Source: Heterohyrax brucei
Taxonomy: Eukaryota > Chordata > Mammalia > Hyracoidea > Procaviidae
Reading direction: 5' to 3'
Length of the DNA: 64,000 nucleotides
NCBI GenBank assembly: GCA_028571685.1
Contig: CM053162.1
Coordinates: 12,838,001-12,902,000, forward strand
Made by a program: the position numbers and the translations under genes. The notes below the pieces were generated by a model. It ran no database searches. It had not been told where the DNA came from and saw only the letters and a list, made by a program, of their open reading frames with translations. Positions within the stretch are counted from its first letter, which is position 1; every line of letters starts with the position of its first letter. Below, piece after piece: positions 52,801 to 61,638 of the stretch.

Positions 52801-55012
52801 AATGACATGCAAAGAACTGGAGATAGAAAACCAAAAGGAAAAGAATATGCTCAGCATTTCTCAAGCTGAGATAACTGAAGAAAAAATTCAAGCCTCAAGT
52901 TGCAATAGTAAAGGATTCTATAGGGAAAATAATAAATGATGCAGGAAGCACCAAAGAAGATGGAAGGTATACAAATAGTTGTTATACCAAAAAGCATTGG
53001 TTAATGCTCAGTCATTTCAAGAGGTAGTGTATGATCTGGAACTGATGGTACTGAAGGAAGAAGTTGAACTTGCATTGGTGAGAAAGAAAGCTCCAGGATG
53101 TTTCAACAAACAGATACGGCGTTGGAAGTACTCACTTGCCTATGCCAAGAAATTTGGAGGATAGTTATCTGGCTAACTGACTGGAAGAGATCTATATCTG
53201 TGCCCATTCCTAAGAAAGATTATCTAACCAAATGCAGAAATTGTTGAACAATATCATCAATATCACATGCAAGTAAAATTTTGCAAAAGATCATTGGAAA
53301 GCAGAAGCAGCAGTCAATTGACAGGGAACTGCCAGAAATTCAAGCCAGATTCAGAAGAGGATGTGGAAGCAGGGATACCGTTGGTGATATCAAATAGATC
53401 CTGGCAGAAAGCAGAAATTACCAGAAAGCTGTTTACCTGTGTTTTATACATTTGACTGTGTGGATCATAGCAAACTATGGGTAAAACTGCAGAAAATGGG
53501 AATTCTGGAACTCTTATCCTTATGAGAAACCTGTACACGAATCAAGAGGCAATCATGCAAAAAGAACAAGGGGACACTGCATGGTTTCAAGTCAGGAAAG
53601 GTGTGTGTCTGGGTTGTATCCTTTCACCATAACTTTTCAATATGTACTTAGAGCAAATAATCCAACAAGATGGGCTATGTGAAGAAGAACAGGGCATCAA
53701 GATTGGAGGAATACTCATTAACAACCTGCATTACGTGGACTGTCAGCTAAGTCCACAAACTCATCCTAGAAAAAGTGATATATACCTTATTGTTGAGTAT
53801 CATTGTGGTCATCTTTGAAATACTCCCCTTGGGAAGCTATGCACTGATACCAGTGCCTAGTCCACCCTTCAAAGCAACTTTGGAACTTGTTTTCTGGAAT
53901 GGCCATAAGAGTAGTTGTCATATTACCTTTGATGTCCTGAGTGTCATCAAAAGGTCTTTCTTTCAATATTCCCTTTATCTTTGGATAAAGAAAAAAGTCA
54001 TTGGGGGCCAGATCAGGTGAGTAAGAGGGTGTCCAAGTACAGTTTTTGTTTACTGGCTAAAACTCCCTCACAGACAAGTATATAATTAAGTTTGTGAACT
54101 TGCCACCTTGCCACTGTGCACAATGGCCATTCCAGAAAGAGTTCTAAATTGCTTTAAAGGGTGGACTAAGCACTGACATCAGTGCACAGCTTCTAGACAG
54201 GAGTACTTCAGAGGTGACCGTAGTGATATTCCACAGTGAGTTATTTAGCACTTAGCACAATTAAATTCACAGACTTGTCAGGCTTTGCATGCAGGTAATA
54301 CAACCTTGCTTGCTGAAAATGGAGAGGACATGAAATAGTTTCTGATGAAGATCAAAGACCCTTCAGTATGGATTATACCTCAACATCAAGAAAACTAAAG
54401 TCCTCACAACTGGACAAATAAAAAACATCATGCAAATAGAGAAAAGATTTAAGGATTTAATTTTACTTGGATCCACAATTGATACACATTGACGCAGCAG
54501 TCAAAAAATCAAAAAATGTATACCATTGGGAAAATCTGCTGCAAAAGTCTTCTTATGGTACTGAAAAGCAAAGGTGTCATTTTGAAGATGAAAGTGTGCC
54601 TGACCAAGCCATGGTGCTTTCAACTTGCAAAACTGGACAATGAATAAGGAAAGCAGAAGAGTAGGGCCTTTGAATTGTCAGGCCTTTAAATTCAAGAATA
54701 TTGAATATACTATGGACTGCCAAAAGAATGAGCAGAACTGTCCTGGAAGAGGTACAACTAGAATACTCCTTAGAAGCAAGGGGAGTCAGACTGTGTCATA
54801 CATACTTTTGACACGTTTTCGGGAGGGATCAATCTGTGGAGGACATCATGCTGGTAAAATAGAAGGTCAGCAAAAAAGTGGAAGATCTTCGACCAGATGG
54901 ATTGACATAATGGCTATAACAACAGGAATGGAACAAGACAAGGCAATGTTTCATTAGGTTGTGCATAGGGTCCCTATGAGTCAGAAGCCACTAAACAGCA
55001 CCTCACAACATT
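52801..55012 (+). mobile_element. RTE-clade (BovB-like) LINE, 5'-truncated, mariner-interrupted
   Basis: Encodes remnants of the RTE endonuclease-reverse transcriptase. CTTGCCTATGCCAAG, GACTGGAAGAGATC and the fragment 53267-53455 cover the fingers. TTTGACTGTGTGGATCATAG (FDCVDH) and AGGAAAGGTGTGTGTCTGG (the RQGC region, here C-L-G-C) cover the palm. Downstream of the mariner, CTTGGATCCACAATTGATAC and GGACAATGAATAAGG lead to the 3' end CACTAAACAGCACCTCACAAC. The mariner (53734-54287) sits at the Tyr codon of the YxDD catalytic motif. Frames are broken elsewhere too. The 3' end resembles the tails of the local AfroSINEs. Confidence 0.9.
53734..54287. mobile_element. Palindromic (fold-back) mariner derivative, copy 2
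   Basis: Inserted after TA (53732-53733), with a decayed TA (CA, 54288-54289) at the right. 554 bp. Antisense transposase C-terminal part (CATCCTAGAAAAAGTG, CCTTTGATGTCCTGAG, CATTGGGGGCCAGATCAGG) is joined near 54080 to a sense unit starting with an internal terminal-repeat-like AATTAAGTTTGTGAACTTGCC. That unit runs CCATTCCAGAAAGAG, AAAGGGTGGACTAAGC, GAGTACTTCAGAGGTGACC. Architecture and switch point match copy 1 at 10265-10815. Confidence 0.88.
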
Positions 55013-55019
55013 ATTATGA

Positions 55020-56197
55020 ATCTGTGCACAACTCAAGAACTAAATAGAAGCAACATCAGACCTGCAAACTTAAGTGCAATTTCCCAAACCACTATGCGCA
55101 CCATAACCATTCTTCCTACCAGAGCTCCACAGTGGAGGAGCTTTCCCTTCTCCTCAGTTACATGTCCTTCACCACCTGCACCAACACCAGCCCCATGGCA
55201 TTCAACATCACCAAGCCTCCTAAGCCAGGAACTCACTTCAGGCCAGAGGCACCTACACCTTCATCTAGCCACTGGCATGCAGGGTCCACAGACTTGCAGC
55301 ACACTTCATCCCACTCTTTACCCCCATTCCAGTGCCTTGGTGGCCAACTTGTAGATACATATCCTCATTAAGGCAAAACATCTGTAGCATCCAAGTGGGA
55401 AGGGTAGATTTATGACACATGACACTACCCTGCCCCCTAAAAAGGATCCTTACCTACCCATACTGGGGGACCAACAGTCATTGGAATCACTCATTCCATT
55501 TAGCCACCTAGAACAGAGGCCTGAGAATTAGCAGTACCTCTCAATCCCTACAGTCAATTGCACTGGGCACCCAAGAACCAGCTATACTACCCCCACTACT
55601 TTGCACTGTAGTAAACAAGGGCATGTTCTCCATCTGGGCACCAAGAGAAGCTAACAACCCCCTGCATTGCCCCCTCACATTACCCCTCACTGGAACTAGA
55701 GACTTATACCTGTTCCAAACACTTCTATCCAGCCCTGCCAATTCTGTAGGTGAGAGAATCTCCTTATCACACACTCAGTGACTGAAAACCTAGACACTTG
55801 AGTCTTAACCAACTGGTAAGCAGCAGACCACACATACAACACCCAATCCAACAATCAAAGAAAACATCTCCTGCACATTTGGCCAGGTGACAAGCAGGAC
55901 AGATTCATCATCTCACCAGAAATTTTCACCTGCATCTTCAGCACTTCTGCAAGAACAGTGAACATACTCCCAGAGCTGCATACCTAGTAGCTGCTCTGAC
56001 CACTTGGGAATAGGAAGTAAGAGGTTAACAACACCAACAACCAGGGCACCACATATGTCCAATCTACTTGCACATATCAAAGCAAAACAAAAATACAGTG
56101 CATAGTAAACAAAAATATAATATATAAACATAAGAAACTATTGATGCCTCTGATACAACAGTCAATATCAAATCACTTTATAGAAAAACAGGACAAG
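55020..56197 (+). promoter_or_regulatory. Putative L1 5' UTR, element E
   Basis: Placed by position upstream of the ORF1 start at 56198. C/A-rich (CACCTGCACCAACACC, CCCATTCCAGTGCC). The small frames here (55016-55371) are artefacts of the composition. Confidence 0.5.
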
Positions 56198-57105
56198 ATG
56201 GCTCCAGCAAACAACCAAAATAGAGATTCAGAAAATCTTCTGGAGGAAGATAAGGCAATGGAACTATCTGATAAAGAATTCAAAAGACATCAGATAGTTA
56301 GAGGTCTCTGAAGGATGAAGGAGATCGGGCAAAACAGACAAAACCATAGAACACACAGACAAAACAATAGAAGAATTCAAGAAAACAATAAAAACATAAA
56401 ATAACAGAAAAGACAGGCCACTAAAAACTATATGGAAACAGCAACTATAAATCCAAACATTTCACAATGAAGTTTCAGAATTAGAAAATTCAGTAGGAGA
56501 TCACAGAAGCAAAATTGAGATAACAAAAGCCAGTTTGGTGAGACTGAAGATATATCCCTGAACACAGATTTGCTTGGGGAAAAATCAGGGGGGAAAAAAA
56601 AGAATTAACAAAACATTAAGAAAGCCTAAGAATTATGCAGGATACTATCAAAAAGAAAAACTCAACAGTGATCAAAACAGGAAGATGCAATGTAAAACAC
56701 AGAGTAAATGGCTAAAGATTTGCTAATAGAAAACTTCTCTAATATCTTGAAAGATAAGATGATAACTATCTAAGAAGTTCAACAAACCGTATATAGGACA
56801 CCTCCCCCCAAAAGTTACCAAGATGTATCATAACCAAACTCATCAAAACCAAGGAAAGAATCCTAAGAGTAACAAGGATAAACAAAAAGCCACCTACAAA
56901 GTGAATCAATAAGACTAAGTTCTGATTATTAGAATCCCAGGCAAGAAGACCCTGTGATGATATACATAAAGAAAACTTTGAAGGAAAAAAAACTGCCAGG
57001 CAAGAATTATATATCCAGAAAATTGTTTCTCAAATACGATGGAAAAATTAGATCATGTCTAGATAAACAGAAATCAAGGCAATTTGTAAAAATGAAACTA
57101 AAATT
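56198..57105 (+). pseudogene. L1 ORF1 remnant, element E
   Basis: ATG at 56198 opens MAPANNQNRDSENLLEEDK, an N-terminus like element C's. The 56270-57100 stretch keeps the A-rich coiled-coil composition and a CCAGGCAAGAATTATATATCC sequence typical of the ORF1 3' part. Many stops and frameshifts. Confidence 0.75.
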
Positions 57106-57566
57106 ATAAGAAAGGGAGTCCTCCAGTTAGAAAAACCAACACCATCAGGTGACAATCCAAGACTAGGGCACATGACAGAGCAACCAGATATCAACCCAGA
57201 CAGGGAATTTATAAAAAGAAACAAAAAATAAAAGTTAAAATACTGAAAATAGGTAACCAGAAACATCAATATATAAATAATGACAAAATCAAAACAAACA
57301 AAAGGGGTAAAAATGATACAGCCATAGAACTTCTGTAGGAGAAAATATAAGGTGATATCAATAAATAAAAGACTCATGTAAATTTAGAAAAATAACGATA
57401 AACTTCAGAGTAACCACAAAGTAAACTAACAAACCCACCCATCAAAATAAAAACGAAGACAACAAAGATTCAGCAAACAAGGAACAACAACAATGAAAAA
57501 CATGAAAAGAAAATACATAAACAAAAGGAATTCAGCACAGAAAACTAATCAGAACAAAGGAACCAT

Positions 57567-58118
57567 TGTCATGGTTTGAATTGTGTCCCCCAAAAAATAT
57601 GTGTAACCACATAGCTGGGATATGATTCCCAGTATCTTGGGACTGTCCTCCATTGTGTGGTTTCGCTAAACTGTATGTTAAAGGATTATGGTGGGGATGT
57701 AGATTTCCACATAGAATTACTTCCCTGCCCTGCTGTAGGCGGAGTTTCCCTGGAGTATGGCTTGCCCCACCTTTGATGCTTTCAGCTTGCAAGAGGTAAA
57801 AGGGAAAGAGAAACAAAGGACAATTGGGAGCCTCATTACCATCAAGAGAGCAGCACCGGGAGCAGAGCACGTCCTTCAGACCTGAGGTTCCTATGCTGGG
57901 ACGCTCCCTGGACAAAGACTGATGCAATACCGGACTTTCCTCCAGAGCCGACAAGGGGAAAACCTTCACCCTGAATATGGACTTGCAACCTACTGGACTG
58001 TGTAATTACCCTGAATATGGACTTGCAACCTACTGGACTGTGTAAGAATAAACCTTCCTTTGTTAAAGCTATCTACTCTGTGGTATCTCTGTTAGAACAG
58101 CCCCAGCTGACTAAAACA
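57567..58118 (+). mobile_element. Solo MaLR-like LTR inside L1, perfect 5-bp target duplication
   Basis: Starts TGTCATGGTTTGAATTGTG, ends CTGACTAAAACA, flanked by ACCAT at 57562-57566 and 58119-58123. The 40-bp unit containing CCTGAATATGGACTTGC occurs twice (57968-58007 and 58008-58047), a tandem duplication just before the AATAAA signal (58047). Confidence 0.95.
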
Positions 58119-58147
58119 ACCATCAATACCACAAAAAATACATTGAA

Positions 58148-58560
58148 ATGACAGCAGAAAACTCATACATATCAATAAATAATTATGCTGAAAGTACATG
58201 ACCAAAATGTGCCAGTAAAGAGACTGAAAGTGTCAGAACAGATTAGAAAACACAATACACTTTTATGGTATCTACAAGAGACACACCTTAGACACATAAA
58301 CATAAAGTGAAACTCAAATGATGGAAAAAATATATATCAAACAACCAAAATGCAAAGCACAGCAGACTTGGCAATATTAATCTCTGAGAAACTAGATTTT
58401 AAAGCAAAATCTAACATAAAGGATGAGGAAGGACAATTAAAGAGTCAATGTACTAGGAGGACATAGCCATAATATATATATATATGCACTCAGTGACAGA
58501 AATCCAAAATAGGTAAAACAAACTAACAGCACTGAAAACAGAAATGCATATTTCTGCAAT
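58148..58560 (+). pseudogene. L1 ORF2 N-terminal remnant, element E
   Basis: ATG at 58148 opens MTAENSYIS. Downstream, CTACAAGAGACACACCTTAG encodes the LQETHL endonuclease motif. The remnant stops at the antisense RTE fragment. A short (TA)n lies at 58471-58484. Confidence 0.78.
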
Positions 58561-58564
58561 AATA

Positions 58565-58800
58565 ACGTCACTGTTTTTAGGTGCTGTTGAGTGGCCTCTG
58601 TCTTATGGAGACCCTATGCACAACGCAACGAAACATTGCCTGATCCTCTTCCATGCCTTTTGTTATAGCCATTGTGTCAATCCATCTGGTTGAGGTTCTT
58701 CCTCTTTTTTGCTGACTGTCTATTTTACCAGCATGATGTCCTCCATAGATTGATCCCTCCTGAAAATGAGTCTGAAGTATGTACAACAGAGTCTCACAAT
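58565..58800 (-). mobile_element. RTE 3'-end fragment, antisense, inside L1
   Basis: Reversed RTE end: TTTTTAGGTGCTGTTGAGTG, GGAGACCCTATGCACAAC, CATTGTGTCAATCCATC and TAGATTGATCCCTCCTG match 54800-55005 on the opposite strand. Confidence 0.9.
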
Positions 58801-60318
58801 GAATCTAGAGGGCATTTTGCTGAGTGAAATAAATCAGTGACAAAAGAATGTATATTGTATGAGAGTGCTATTATAAAAATGCAAGAAAATGTTTATACAT
58901 AGAAAAAATAAATCTGTGATGGTTACATGAGGAGAGTTGGCAGTGAAAATCACTAAGGAGACAGTAGACAAGTTTTAACTTTGGTGAAGGAAAAGACAAC
59001 ACCTAACATAGGGGAAGTCAGCACGTCTCAATCAAATGCAAACTCATAGAAGCTTCCTAGACGTATCTAAACATCTTGAGGGCTGACCACTGGGACAATG
59101 CTTTTGGGGAATATCTAGGTCAATTGGCACAACATAGTTCATAAAGAAAATATTTTATATCTTACTTTGGCAAGTAACATCTCAGAGTATTAAAAGCTTG
59201 CAAGCAGAGGCTGGGTCAAGATGGTGGACTAGACACGTGTCTCCTCAATTCCGTCTGAGAGTTAGGGCCTGGAATGATAACTGAATAGAGCAGCGTAGAC
59301 ATTCAGGGAGCCCTAGGATCTGGCATAGGGTTGTCAAATTTGACTAGGCACCAGTAATGGACTAAACTAGTCCTCTCAAAGATGAGCCAGCTGCCACTGA
59401 CCCCCACTCCTACAGAATCATCACTTTAGAGACCTGCAGGTACTGGCGCCTTCTTTGTTATCCAGAAGTAGGGGAATGGGAATGAGCTGGCAAATACACC
59501 AAACTGCAGTGCTTAAGTAAACAGAGTATAGTAAAGCAGAGAGACAGTGTGGGGGACAGCCAAATGTTGAGAGCCCAGCTGTTGACTAAGGGTAGCACTG
59601 CTGCTTCACTCTCACTTTTCTGAACTGCATCATAGACTCTGCTCTTTCATGGCCAGAAGTTCAGCTTGACCAGGATGCCGTCTTGGTTGGCTGGGAAGTA
59701 GAGTCACCCCATGAGGGCCAGCCATTCAACAAGATTGAGGAGGAGCAGCAGCCCATCTGATAAGTGCTTCTCAAGCAGAAAAGCAGTGTTTGAGACTATT
59801 CGTGTCTAGATTTATGAGTGGGGCTTGGCAGAGCATGGCAGGAAGGCCCTAAACTCTCCCTGTTTTGAACCACATCACAGCATCTGAGGATGAGTTTTTG
59901 TTGTCAGCTGGAAGACAGGGCCTGTTACACCTGAGGGCCTGACTGTTTTGGAGAGCTGTTAGAGAGCTCTTGATTCAGAAGTAATCTTTTAAATAAGACT
60001 ACCTGGAGAACTGACTGCTGAGAGACACAGCAGCATCTCCTCCATGCTTCACTGATCCACATCTTAGAGTAGGCTGACAGCTCCCCATTGACTTCATAAG
60101 TAAGGTACTGTCTTTGCCAGCCAGGAGGCAGAGCCTACCACTCCAGAGAGTCCACCTGGGGCCAGTCAATAGAGTACATAGAGATGGCTGGTGGTCAATT
60201 CCTCTCTCAGAACTATGCCCCAGCTCCTGTTAAGGTAACACCAGAGAAATCAAACAGCTTCTAGATGGCACACAGACAACAACCCATAGCTAACCATTGA
60301 AAGAAGTGGCCCACCATG

Positions 60319-61206
60319 GCTATGGAAAATTTCCAAAATAAATAATCAAAAATCTTCCCAGATGAAGAAGCCTTGCTGAAACTATTGTAGGTCAACTACA
60401 AAAGAATTATACATAGAGTCCTCCTAGAGATAAACAAAATGCAGCAGAACAAAATGAAAAGTTGAATAAGCTATTTGAACTGATGGAACATCAATGATCT
60501 GAAAACCAGCAGATCAATAATTACAGAATTAGACAATTCAATCCAAAGCCAAAAGAGAATTGAGGAGATGGAAGTCAGTGACCTTGAGGCTAGTGAAACT
60601 GACACCAGCATTTATGAGGAGAAAACAGAGAAAAGAAATAATAAAAATTGAGAAGCATTAGGAAACATGTGTGACTCTATTAAGATGAACAATCTACAAA
60701 TAATGGGAGTTCCTGAACAGGGAGCTATAGATGAAAAAACGTTGTCTACAACATTGTTGTAGAGATGCTGACAGAAAACCTCCCTGAAATTATGAAACAA
60801 GAGAACATAGATATCCAAGACGTGTATTGAATGCTATGAAAAGTAGGCCCCAGAAGAAAGACACCAAGACATATTATAATCAAGCTTAATAAAGTGAAAC
60901 ATAAAGAGAATCTCTTAAAAACAGTGAGGCTCAAAGCAAACTAACATTCAGAGAGAAACCCGCAGTCTTTTGTCTGACTTCTCCACAGAAACAGTGCTAT
61001 CAAGAAGGCAGTGGGATGACACATTCAAAGCCCTGAAGGAGAAAAACTTCCTAGAATCATATATCCTGCAAAACTGTCTCTCAAATATGGCAGTGAAATT
61101 AAGACATTAACGGATAAACAGAAACTTAGAGACTTTGTAAAAAACAAGCCAAAACTACAAGAAATGCTGAAAGAAGTTCTTTGCTTAGAAAAACAAAAAC
61201 ATTAAG
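60319..61206 (+). pseudogene. L1 ORF1 remnant, element F
   Basis: Putative start ATGGCTATGGAAAATTTCC near 60317-60319. CAGATGAAGAAGCCTTGC, AAAATGAAAAGTTGAATAAG (coiled coil), CTACAAATAATGGGAGTTCC (the GV(P/I)E-like motif) and the C-terminal AACAGAAACTTAGAGACTTTG are in order, across shifted frames. Confidence 0.8.
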
Positions 61207-61213
61207 TGTATAC

Positions 61214-61250
61214 TGAGTCAGCTCTGACTCAACAGCACTTGGCTTTTGGC
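61214..61250 (+). repeat. AfroSINE 3'-tail fragment inside L1 spacer
   Basis: GAGTCAGCTCTGACTCAACAG CACTTGGCTTTTGGC matches the tail only. The equivalent site in element G (about 63597-63612) lacks it. Confidence 0.65.
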
Positions 61251-61638
61251 TAAGCAGGCAATGCAGGACACAGTATCCAGACTCCTACTCACTTAGAGAA
61301 GTCAATAAGCTCAATCAGAACTACATTATTAAAAGAAGGGAACCATTGGTCATAACATGAAAGCTATGACATCACCACACTAAAAAGAGGAATATGTTAC
61401 AGTAGTTATAACTCTTTCACATGGAGAGGAAATTAAGAAGATATGCAGAAGTTAAAGTCTTCTTTAAACTTAGAATAGTAAGGGGAATTACAGGAGCAGC
61501 TGCAAAGCAAGATAACAATGTGACATATCAAAACAATAGCATAACACAGGAGTCTCAACAAACGCAAAGCCAACACTGAAAAAGATGAAAAGTCAACCCA
61601 TAAAGAAAGATGACCCAAAGCAGAACATTAAGGAAAAC

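Larger units (their letters stand above)
55013..59205 (+). mobile_element. LINE-1 element E, sense, strongly decayed and internally deleted
   Basis: A 5' UTR-like region (55020-56197) unlike those of elements A and C is followed by an ORF1 remnant (56198-57105), spacer, LTR insertion (57567-58118), an ORF2 N-terminal remnant (58148-58560), an antisense RTE fragment (58565-58800), and then directly the ORF2 end/3' UTR (GGGCATTTTGCTGAGTG, ATGTATATTGTATGAG) to about 59205. Roughly 3 kb of ORF2 is missing around the RTE fragment. Confidence 0.8.
59206..61638 (+). mobile_element. LINE-1 element F, 5' UTR-ORF1 unit, sense
   Basis: Begins AGAGGCTGGGTCAAGATGG, an L1 5' terminus. The 5' UTR runs to about 60318, the ORF1 remnant to about 61206, and the inter-ORF spacer to 61638, where it stops just before ORF2 would start and a second L1 5' terminus follows. 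A short AfroSINE-tail fragment lies at 61214-61250. Confidence 0.85.

Noticed and set aside
55016-55371. 112-codon Thr/Pro/Ser-rich frame
   Set aside because: Lies in the C/A-rich 5' UTR of a decayed L1. Composition explains the open frame.
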